In this document: positions 1 to 8,303 of the stretch, in pieces
Layout of the letters: each line of letters opens with the position of its first letter
How positions within the stretch are numbered: the first letter of the stretch is position 1
The notes under the pieces: model-generated
What the model saw: the letters and a program-made list of their open reading frames with translations, nothing else
What the model was told of the DNA's origin: nothing
Databases searched by the model: none
Translations under genes and position numbers: made by a program
Assembly: GCA_000171835.1 (NCBI GenBank)
Contig: ABHC01000006.1
Span: 62,001-126,000, forward strand
DNA from: an alpha proteobacterium BAL199
Lineage (GTDB): Bacteria; Pseudomonadota; Alphaproteobacteria; Thalassobaculales; Thalassobaculaceae
Reading direction: 5' to 3'
DNA: 64,000 nt

Positions 1-31
1 GTACGGTTCCCCCAACTTCGGGGGTGGCCGA

Positions 32-1726
32 GTGAAATCGGAACAATTGATCGCAGAGCAGCCGGCTACCGTGCCAAACGCCGTTTCGAGCGCGCGACTG
101 CTTGCGCCGGTGCTGGCCTTGATGCTGGCTGCCGTGACGTTGGTTGGGATCACGATTTCGCTGGCGGTTGTCGAACTCGACCGCGCCGCGATCGCAGGTT
201 CGCAACGCCTTGCCGAGTCCGCACTCCGGATCGTGCGACGGGAGATCGCGTTGTGGGTCAAGGACTACGCGTTCTGGGACGCCACCGTGCAGAACATAGT
301 GGTCGCACCTGATCCTAACTGGGCGCCTCGGAACGTCGGTCGCTACATTATCGAGACGTTCAACATGACCGCCACAATAGCGGTCGATTCCCGCGATCGA
401 GTGATCCATTTCGCACTGAATGAGAGGCACTCGACGCCAAATCCCGGTTTTGCAGAGGCTCTGGTCGGTGCCTTGGCGCCACTGATCATCGAGGCCAGGG
501 CGGCACCGCTCCGAGAACCGGTCGGGATCTCGGGTTTTGTCGAGTTGGACGGCGCGTTGTTCCTGGCCGGCACCGCGGCGATCACGTCCGAAGCGCCGAC
601 TGGCGACCAACTGAAGCCTCACGCTCGGCCGGTGCTGATTTTCGTCCGAGAGATCGACGATGCCGTCTTTGCCGAGTTGCAGGACCGCTTCAATCTTCCG
701 GATCTCCGTCTCGTACGTGACTTGGCGTTGGCGTCCGATCATGCCTGCCCGATCTTCGGGCCGAACGGCGAACCGATCGGTTGGGTCGATTGGATGCCCG
801 AGACGCCCGGTGGAACCTTGATCGACCGGACGCTCTGGCCGCTGTTGGGAATCGGCTTGGCTCTGTTCGGCCTTGGCTGGCTGGTGCTGCGCCGGATCGG
901 CAAGGTCAATCAGGAATTGCGCGAACAGGCAACGGCGCTGCACCGAGCGAACGAGCAACTTTCCGAGAATGCCGCGCAGGTCCGCTCGGCACTGCAGAGC
1001 GCCGAGCACGCGACCCGCGCCAAGAGCAGCTTCCTCGCCGGCATCAGCCACGAGTTGCGGACCCCGCTCACGGCGATCATCGGCTTCTCGCAGATCCTGA
1101 AAATTCAGCACCGCCCCGGCAAGACCAAGAGCCGCGAACAGGAGTACGCGGAGATCATCCACGACAGCAGCCAGCACTTGCTCAACCTTGTGAACGACAT
1201 CCTGGATCTGTCGAAGATCGAGAGCGGCAGCTACGAGCTGGACGAGACATGGATCGATCTGGTGCGAGAGGCCAACGCCGTCCGGGCTTTGTTGGCCCAC
1301 GAGGCGTCGCGTCGTGGCATTGCCGTCAGTCTGGACCTTCAGGACCAACTGCCGGCGCTGTACGGCGATATCAAGGGAATACGCCAGATCGTCATCAACC
1401 TGGTATCGAACGCCCTCAAGTTCACCGACCGTGGTGGCTGGGTTCGATTGTCGATGCGCGTGGAAAGCGACGGCGGCCTGTTGCTGGAGATCAGCGACAA
1501 CGGCGCAGGCATCCCGACCGATGAACAGAGCAGCATCTGGGAAGCGTTCAAACGCGCGCGCAACCCGGGGCTGTCGACGGCGGAAGGCGCCGGCCTGGGC
1601 CTGCATCTGGTCAAAATCCTGGCAAATCTGCATGACGCCGAAGTCGGGCTGGAAAGCACCCTTGGCCAGGGTACGCGGGTGTGGGTCGCGTTCGGCCCGG
1701 AGCGGGTGCGGTCGCTCGTCGCATAG
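32..1726 (+). CDS. Membrane sensor histidine kinase with CHASE4-like periplasmic domain
   Basis: A 564-residue sensor kinase starting at GTG, with a purine-rich GGGGGTGG upstream. A membrane segment at about residues 25-47 and a second at about 267-287 enclose a periplasmic domain of CHASE4 type (the WVKDYAFWDATV stretch is typical). A short coiled coil follows, then a HisKA dimerisation domain with the phospho-accepting His in SHELRTPLTAIIGFSQIL (about residue 346) and an HATPase_c domain with N box (QIVINLVSNALKF), G1 (DNGAGIP) and G2 (GAGLGLHLVK). It should autophosphorylate in response to an extracytoplasmic signal. No response regulator is adjacent, so the partner and signal are unknown. 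The gene could start further left, outside the window. Confidence 0.85.
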   Translation: MKSEQLIAEQPATVPNAVSSARLLAPVLALMLAAVTLVGITISLAVVELDRAAIAGSQRLAESALRIVRREIALWVKDYAFWDATVQNIVVAPDPNWAPRNVGRYIIETFNMTATIAVDSRDRVIHFALNERHSTPNPGFAEALVGALAPLIIEARAAPLREPVGISGFVELDGALFLAGTAAITSEAPTGDQLKPHARPVLIFVREIDDAVFAELQDRFNLPDLRLVRDLALASDHACPIFGPNGEPIGWVDWMPETPGGTLIDRTLWPLLGIGLALFGLGWLVLRRIGKVNQELREQATALHRANEQLSENAAQVRSALQSAEHATRAKSSFLAGISHELRTPLTAIIGFSQILKIQHRPGKTKSREQEYAEIIHDSSQHLLNLVNDILDLSKIESGSYELDETWIDLVREANAVRALLAHEASRRGIAVSLDLQDQLPALYGDIKGIRQIVINLVSNALKFTDRGGWVRLSMRVESDGGLLLEISDNGAGIPTDEQSSIWEAFKRARNPGLSTAEGAGLGLHLVKILANLHDAEVGLESTLGQGTRVWVAFGPERVRSLVA

Positions 1727-1809
1727 GTGCCCGTCAAGACCCATAGAATCCCGTGATACGATGGTCCAGGGCCCTGGTGCGCGGGGCCGCGGTCAGGAGT
1801 TCCCGGCTG

Positions 1810-2566
1810 ATGAGACCGTTCCGGAAATCCTTGCTCATCCTGATGCTGGCTGCAGCGGTTGTCGGCGGCGGGCAAAGTCGGGCAACAGCCGGCGAGACCT
1901 ATGTCCTGGCGGTGAGTTGGCAGCCGGCGTTCTGCGAGACCCGGCCGGAGAAGCCTGAGTGCGCAAGCCAGACCGACGAACGGTTCGACGCGTCAAACTT
2001 CACGTTGCACGGCCTGTGGCCGCAACCGCGCAGCAATGTCTATTGTGGGGTCGAGGCCGATCTCCAGGCGATCGATCGGGCCGGTGGCTGGGAGGATCTG
2101 CCTGCTCCGGATCTGACGGCGGAGACGCGGGTGGCGCTGGACCGGGCCATGCCGGGTGCCATGTCGTTCCTGGATCGCCACGAATGGGTCAAGCACGGGA
2201 CCTGCCACGCCGTCTCAGCGGAGGTGTATTTCAGCGACTCACTGCGCCTATTGTCAGAGCTGAATGCATCGTCAGTGCGTACCGCCTTCTCGGCCGGCAT
2301 CGGGCGGGTGCTGTCCGCTCAGACGATCCGTGAACGCTTCGACGAGGCCTTCGGTCCGGGGGCCGGGCGCCGGGTCGAAGTGATCTGCCGACGGGTCGGT
2401 ATCCGCCGTCTGATCGTCGAGTTGAAGATCAGTCTTGCAGGACCAATCGCTCCCGATCGCGGACTCCGGGCTTTGTTCGAGCAGGCACCGGTAGCGCCGG
2501 CCGGATGCGCCGCCGGGATCGTCGACCGGGTCGGAACCGGCCTCAGCGACCCATCATCGACGCCTG

Positions 2567-2583
<17 letters not shown>
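1810..2583 (+). CDS. Secreted ribonuclease T2 family protein
   Basis: Carries both catalytic segments of RNase T2: CAS-1 as FTLHGLWPQ and CAS-2 as HEWVKHGTC, each with its active-site His, plus paired cysteines. These enzymes cleave RNA through a 2',3'-cyclic phosphate in the periplasm or outside the cell. I chose ATG 1810 because it gives a clean signal peptide ([18 protein letters not shown], cleavage near ATA-GE) and is preceded by CAGGAG. An in-frame start at 1753 would add 19 residues before the signal peptide. The last 17 bp overlap the end of the convergent ornithine aminotransferase gene. Function is firm at family level; the physiological role is probably scavenging of phosphate or nucleotides. 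Confidence 0.88.
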
Positions 2584-3778
<1,195 letters not shown>

Positions 3779-3794
3779 GACAGGCCTCCGAGGC

Positions 3795-4760
3795 TCAGGA
3801 AACGGGACGGACGGGACGATCGAGAACGGTCAGGCCGAACAGGCTCGCCGTCATCTCGGCCAGGACCACAGCGCTTCGGCCCCGCTCGTCCAAGAAGGGG
3901 TTCAACTCCACGACATCGACCGACGCGACGCGGCCGCTGTCGTGCAGCAGTTCCATGATCAGGTGCGCCTCGCGGAAGGTGGCGCCACCGGGAACTGCGG
4001 TGCCAGCTCCGGGCGCCACACCCGGATCCAGGAAGTCGACGTCGAGGCTGACATGGATCAACCCGTTGCGCTCGGCCACTCGGTCCAGGAAGCCGCGCAT
4101 CGGTGCCGCCACACCGAACTCGTCGATCGTACGCATGTCGATGACCTCGACGCCACGGTCACGCAGCAGGCTGCGTTCGCCTTCGTCGATCGAGCGGACG
4201 CCAACCATGGTGACGTTCGCAGGGTCGACCGTGACCCGCGGCTCGTCGCCGAACAGGCCCTCGAAGCCTGCTTCGCCGCAGAAACAAGCGACCGGCATGC
4301 CATGCATATTGCCGGACGGCGAGGTCGCCGGGGTGTTGAAGTCGGCGTGGGCGTCGAGCCACAGCACGAACAGCTCTCGGCCGATGTCGGCGCACCAGCG
4401 CGCAACACCGGTAACCGATCCCATCGACAGGCTGTGGTCACCTCCAAGGATGACAGGCGTCGCCCCGTCGCGCAGCAGGGCATAAGTCCGTGCATCGAGA
4501 CTACGCGCCCAGCCTGCGATCTCGGCGGCATAGCGGGCGTTGCCCGGCAACTCCAGCGCGTCGACCGGTACCGGTGCCGCGTCGCCATGGTCGTCGACCG
4601 CGTAGCCCAGGCGACGCAGGCGTTCGGACAACTCCGCCGTCCGCAGCGCCGCCGGACCCATGATGCAGCCACGACGGCCGGCCCCAACCTCGACTGGCGC
4701 GCCAAGCAGCGCTAGGCGGCGGTCGCGGGTAACAGTTGCGGTGTTTTCGGTTCGGGTCAC
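3795..4760 (-). CDS. rocF: Arginase
   Basis: A 321-residue ureohydrolase that splits arginine into ornithine and urea with a binuclear Mn centre. Metal-ligand motifs are all present: [19 protein letters not shown] and SLDVDFLDP; the substrate-loop NMHGMP is also typical. GTG start with GGAGGA five bases upstream. First gene of the rocF–rocD operon. Its promoter region is interrupted about 95 bp upstream by an IS630-family insertion that separates it from the divergent AsnC-type regulator at 6059, so present-day control may differ from that of relatives. Confidence 0.94.
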   Translation of the reverse strand: MTRTENTATVTRDRRLALLGAPVEVGAGRRGCIMGPAALRTAELSERLRRLGYAVDDHGDAAPVPVDALELPGNARYAAEIAGWARSLDARTYALLRDGATPVILGGDHSLSMGSVTGVARWCADIGRELFVLWLDAHADFNTPATSPSGNMHGMPVACFCGEAGFEGLFGDEPRVTVDPANVTMVGVRSIDEGERSLLRDRGVEVIDMRTIDEFGVAAPMRGFLDRVAERNGLIHVSLDVDFLDPGVAPGAGTAVPGGATFREAHLIMELLHDSGRVASVDVVELNPFLDERGRSAVVLAEMTASLFGLTVLDRPVRPVS

Positions 4761-4856
4761 ATCCGTCCTCCATCGGGTCGATGCGGTCGATTGCGTCCGG
4801 GACAGAGTCTCGGAATCCGCTGGCGACAGAAAGTAGGAATAGTGTCAAAATGACTA

Positions 4857-6005
4857 GTGGATAAAATCCGACATTAGAATCCCGCTCAGAATTCCCGCGG
4901 GTTCGGTGGCGTGCGAGTCTGGGGCATGCGCACCGGGATCAGCTTCACCGTCAGTACCGCCGATCGCGCCCGCCTGGAGGCGATCGTGGCGGACCGCAAC
5001 AGCCCGCAAAAGCACGTCTGGCGCTGCCGGATCGTGCTGCTCACCGCCGCGGGCCTGGGCACCAACGCGATCATGCGCGAGGCCGGGGTCGCCAAGACGG
5101 CGGTCTGGCGCTGGCAGGAGCGCTTCGCCGCCGAAGGCGTGGACGGGCTGCTGCGGGACAAGACGCGCCCGTCGCGGATCCCGCCGCTGGACCCCTCGGT
5201 GGCCGAGCGCGTCGTCGCCCTGACCCTGACCGATCCGCCCGGCGAGACGACCCACTGGACCGCCGCAACGATGGCGGCACAGACCGGCATCTCGGTTAGT
5301 TCGGTGCAGCGGATCTGGCGTGCTCACGGTTTGGCCCCGCATCGGATCCGGCAGTTCAAGCTCTCGAACGACCCGGAGTTCGTGACCAAGCTGCGCGACG
5401 TGGTCGGGCTCTATGTCGACCCGCCGGCCCACGCCATCGTGCTCAGCGTCGACGAGAAGAGCCAGATCCAGGCGCTCGACCGCACCCAGCCCGGCCTGCC
5501 GCTGAAGAAGGGCCGCGCCGGCACCATGACCCACGACTACAAGCGCCATGGCACCACCACCTTGTTCGCTGCCCTCAACGTGCTCGACGGCACCGTCATC
5601 GGCCGCAACATGCAGCGTCACCGCCACCAGGAGTTCATCCGCTTCCTCAACCACATCGAGGCCCAGGTTCCGGCCGGCAAGGTGATCCACGCCGTCCTCG
5701 ACAACTACGCCGCCCACAAGCACCCCAAGGTCCGCGCCTGGCTGCACCGCCATCCCCGCTGGACCTTCCACTTCGTGCCGACCTCATGTTCCTGGCTCAA
5801 CGCCGTCGAAGGCTTCTTCGCCAGGCTCGCCAAGCGCCGCCTCAAGCGCGGCGTCTTCCGCTCTGTCGCCGACCTCCAGGCCGCCATCAACCGCTTCCTC
5901 GACGAGCACAACGCCTCAGATCCGAAGCCCTTCAACTGGACAGCCGATCCCGACAAAATCATCGCCGCCGTCAGGCGTGGGCACCAAGTGTTGGATTCTA
6001 TCCAC
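4857..6005 (+). mobile_element. Complete IS630-family insertion sequence
   Basis: A 1149-bp element with imperfect terminal inverted repeats: left GTGGATAAAATCCGACA, right (reverse complement) GTGGATAGAATCCAACA. It is flanked by a TA duplication (4855-4856 and 6006-6007) inside a CTAG target, the usual target behaviour of the IS630/Tc1 group. It carries one intact DDE transposase. A 294-bp copy of the left end recurs at 33092-33385 with one difference seen in the leader, which suggests recent activity. Confidence 0.92.
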
Positions 6006-6008
6006 TAG
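4926..6008 (+). CDS. IS630-family transposase
   Basis: About 360 residues. N-terminal helix-turn-helix region (GLGTNAIMREAGVAKTAVWRW), followed by the DDE catalytic core: first Asp in LSVDEKSQIQALD, second in AVLDNYAAHK and the Glu in CSWLNAVEGFF. All three are present, so the enzyme is probably active. ATG 4926 (MRTGISF) is the likely start; GTG 4911 is in frame five codons earlier. The TAG stop at 6006-6008 is not wholly encoded by the element: it is made by the duplicated TA plus the G of the CTAG target. Confidence 0.92.
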   Translation: MRTGISFTVSTADRARLEAIVADRNSPQKHVWRCRIVLLTAAGLGTNAIMREAGVAKTAVWRWQERFAAEGVDGLLRDKTRPSRIPPLDPSVAERVVALTLTDPPGETTHWTAATMAAQTGISVSSVQRIWRAHGLAPHRIRQFKLSNDPEFVTKLRDVVGLYVDPPAHAIVLSVDEKSQIQALDRTQPGLPLKKGRAGTMTHDYKRHGTTTLFAALNVLDGTVIGRNMQRHRHQEFIRFLNHIEAQVPAGKVIHAVLDNYAAHKHPKVRAWLHRHPRWTFHFVPTSCSWLNAVEGFFARLAKRRLKRGVFRSVADLQAAINRFLDEHNASDPKPFNWTADPDKIIAAVRRGHQVLDSIH

Positions 6009-6058
6009 GTTGTTTGATCATTTTGTAATCAACATATGACCATAATGGCAGTTCGGGC

Positions 6059-6490
6059 ATGGACGACATTGATCGACATCTGATTGCCGAACTGCGCAGC
6101 GACGCCCGCCTGCCGGTCGCCACATTGGCGGTTCGGCTTGGGGTCAGTCGGGCAACCGTGCGCAACCGGATCGATCGACTGGTGGCGGACGGCGTGATCC
6201 AGGGCTTCACCATCAGGGTCAGCGCGGAAGGCGATCGCCAGCCGGTCCGGGCCATCATGCTGATCGAAGTCGAGGGCAAGACCACGGACGCGGTTTTCCG
6301 CCGTCTGCACGGATTTCCGGAAGTCCGAACCCTGCATGCCACCAACGGCCGATGGGATATCGTCGCGGAGCTTGCCACCGATACCCTTGAGGCGTTTGAT
6401 CGTACACTCACGACGATCCGCCTGATCGACGGCATCGCCTCGACAGAGACCAGCATCCTGTTGTCGTCACGAAAACAGGCAGGCGTTTGA
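6059..6490 (+). CDS. Lrp/AsnC-family transcriptional regulator
   Basis: A 143-residue protein with an N-terminal winged HTH (DDIDRHLIAELRSDARLPVATLAVRLGVSRATVRNR, shown here only as its span, residues 2-40) and a C-terminal RAM/AsnC ligand-binding domain (about 68-140). It was probably divergent from the arginase operon before the IS630 insertion. Lrp/AsnC proteins beside arginine-catabolic genes usually activate them in response to arginine or ornithine, so I infer it controls rocF–rocD. The start has only a weak Shine-Dalgarno. Confidence 0.9.
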   Translation: MDDIDRHLIAELRSDARLPVATLAVRLGVSRATVRNRIDRLVADGVIQGFTIRVSAEGDRQPVRAIMLIEVEGKTTDAVFRRLHGFPEVRTLHATNGRWDIVAELATDTLEAFDRTLTTIRLIDGIASTETSILLSSRKQAGV

Positions 6491-6565
6491 ACGCTGCCAA
6501 TCGTGGGCTTGTTCTTTGATCCGGATGACGCGCATGCTTCCAGGGTTCGACCGAAGGAGGCGCCC

Positions 6566-7369
6566 GTGCCTCGACCATTTCTTCTGGGGTTCCTGGTTCT
6601 TCTGATCGTCGGCTCCGCGCGGGCCGAGGTCGTGCCCGAACTGTATCACGGCGAAGCCATCATCACCGGGCAGGACAACCTGGATGAGCGGGCGCGCGGC
6701 GTTCGCGAGGCGCTCACCCAGGTGCTGGTGAAAGTGTCGGGGGACGACCGAATTGCGGAGCATCCGACCCTGCCGTCGATCCTGGCGGGCGCCGATGCCT
6801 ATGTGCTGCGCTACGAGTACGCGGATCGAAAGAAGGGCGTCCAGATCTCCGACGAGCAGGGCACCCGCGACCGCAGCTTTCATTTCAGGGTCGAGTTCGA
6901 TCCGGCGGGGGTCCACGGCATTCTCAGCCGGTTGGGCCTCGATCCCTGGCATGAGGACCGGCCCCGACTGCTGGTCATCCTGGCGGTGACGGACCATGCC
7001 GGAGCGTTCATCGTTGGGACCGAGGAGTCGCGTGGGATCGGTCATCGCGAGACTCTGGAGATCGACGCAAAGCGCCGTGGCCTGCCGCTGGTGTTGCCGA
7101 AGATGGACACGGTCGAAGCCCTGGCCGTCAGTCATCAGGAGGTTGCCAGCACAAGCGGCGCGGCGGTTGGAGCGCTTGCTGCATCGTATCGGGCCGGGGC
7201 CGTCCTGGCCGGTGCAATGACGATCTCGTCCCAGGGGTACTGGACGACCGACTGGACATTGCTGGCTGATGACGTTCCGGACCGTTGGCGCGTACCGGAA
7301 TCCACCTTCGACAGAGCGATCTCGCAAGCTCTCGGACATTCCGCACGAGTGCTGGCCGGGGTGAAATAG
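6566..7369 (+). CDS. DUF2066 family secreted protein
   Basis: About 267 residues from GTG 6566, chosen because AGGAGG sits five bases upstream and the start gives a signal peptide (RPFLLGFLVLLIVGSARA, cleavage before EVVPELY). The body matches the DUF2066 pattern: an early YHGEAIITGQD segment, REALTQVLVKVSGDDRI, and a long alpha/beta domain ending in a C-terminal helix. The function of the family is unknown. An in-frame extension to 6503 has no ribosome site and would bury the signal peptide. It lies between the AsnC regulator and the phosphotransferase, both on the same strand, without overlap. Confidence 0.75.
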   Translation: MPRPFLLGFLVLLIVGSARAEVVPELYHGEAIITGQDNLDERARGVREALTQVLVKVSGDDRIAEHPTLPSILAGADAYVLRYEYADRKKGVQISDEQGTRDRSFHFRVEFDPAGVHGILSRLGLDPWHEDRPRLLVILAVTDHAGAFIVGTEESRGIGHRETLEIDAKRRGLPLVLPKMDTVEALAVSHQEVASTSGAAVGALAASYRAGAVLAGAMTISSQGYWTTDWTLLADDVPDRWRVPESTFDRAISQALGHSARVLAGVK

Positions 7370-7424
7370 CAGCGGTAGCGTATTCGCGCAGGCTCGGTCA
7401 CCACGACGGATGGGATGAGGCGGA

Positions 7425-8303
7425 GTGAAAGACGCGAAGGCTAAAATACGTGCTCTGTCGATCTGGTCTGGCCCGATCGAAATCCAGCCCGTGGCTGGAG
7501 GTTTGTCGAACGCCAACTTCAAGGTAACCGACGGTGCCCGGACCTGTATGGTCAGGCTTGGCGCCGACCTGCCGTTCCACCACGTGTTCCGTGGCCGCGA
7601 AGCGGCAGCCAGTAGAGCCGCCCACGCTGCCGGGATCTCACCGCGGCTTATTCATGCGCAGGACGGGGTATCGGTGTTCGAGTTCCTCGACGCCCGCACT
7701 TACGGTGCCGTGGACGTTCAGTCGAATTGGCGGCGGATCCTCCCGCTGGTCCGGCAATGCCACACGGTTGTCGGCCGGCACCTGACCGGTCCGGCGCCGT
7801 TCTTCTGGGTGTTCCATGTGATCCGCGACTATGCGGCCACCCTGCGGGCTGGAAATGGTCGGTTGGTCGACAGGGTGCCGCGCCTGCTGCAGATCGCCGA
7901 GCGGTTGGAGGCGGCGCAGGTTCCGATGCCGGTTGTGTTCGGCCATCACGACCTGCTGCCGGCCAACCTGATGGACGACGGTCAGCGGCTATGGCTGGTG
8001 GATTGGGAGTACGGCGGCTACGGCTCGCCGCTGTTCGACCTCGCCAATCTTGCCGGGAACGCCGGTTTGACCTCGGCTGACGAGCGCGCGCTGGTGATGG
8101 GCTACTTCGGAGGCGAGCCTGACGCCGCCCTCTGGCAGGCCTACCGGGCCATGAAGGTTGCCTCACAGTTGCGCGAGACGCTGTGGAGCCAGGTTTCCGA
8201 GATTCACATGAGTGCGCCGGGCGTTGACTATGCAGCCTACACTGCCGAGACCCTGGAGCGGTTTGAAGCAGCAATAACCGAATTCGAGGAGAGCGAGACG
8301 TGA
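7425..8303 (+). CDS. Choline/ethanolamine kinase-like phosphotransferase (APH fold)
   Basis: A 292-residue kinase-like protein. N-terminal GGLSNANFKV is the nucleotide-binding loop of choline kinase-like proteins, FGHHDLLPANLM is the catalytic Brenner-type motif (HxDxxxxN) and LVDWEYGGYGSPLFDLANL carries the metal-binding Asp of the DFG-equivalent. GTG start with GGCGGA just upstream. Its stop overlaps the start of the following dimethylglycine-dehydrogenase-like gene (GTGA), so the two are translationally coupled. Substrate is probably an amino alcohol or a quaternary amine, inferred from the family and the partner. Confidence 0.8.
   Translation: MKDAKAKIRALSIWSGPIEIQPVAGGLSNANFKVTDGARTCMVRLGADLPFHHVFRGREAAASRAAHAAGISPRLIHAQDGVSVFEFLDARTYGAVDVQSNWRRILPLVRQCHTVVGRHLTGPAPFFWVFHVIRDYAATLRAGNGRLVDRVPRLLQIAERLEAAQVPMPVVFGHHDLLPANLMDDGQRLWLVDWEYGGYGSPLFDLANLAGNAGLTSADERALVMGYFGGEPDAALWQAYRAMKVASQLRETLWSQVSEIHMSAPGVDYAAYTAETLERFEAAITEFEESET

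Larger units (their letters stand above)
4846..6025. promoter_or_regulatory. Palindromic operator candidate split by the IS630 element
   Basis: CAAAATGA at 4846-4853 lies just left of the IS and its exact inverted copy TCATTTTG lies at 6018-6025 on the right. Removing the element and one TA brings the half-sites to a 13-nt spacing, between divergent rocF and the AsnC-type regulator. Position and symmetry suit an AsnC/Lrp operator. The assignment to this regulator is inference. Confidence 0.5.

Noticed and set aside
1..31. CCCCC-AACTT-CGGGGG hairpin at the left edge, possible terminator
   Set aside because: Only five pairs, no T-run, and its right arm overlaps the likely ribosome site of the kinase gene.
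4854..5771. A 305-codon minus-strand frame inside the IS630 element
   Set aside because: It spans the terminal repeat and the antisense of the transposase; no domain.
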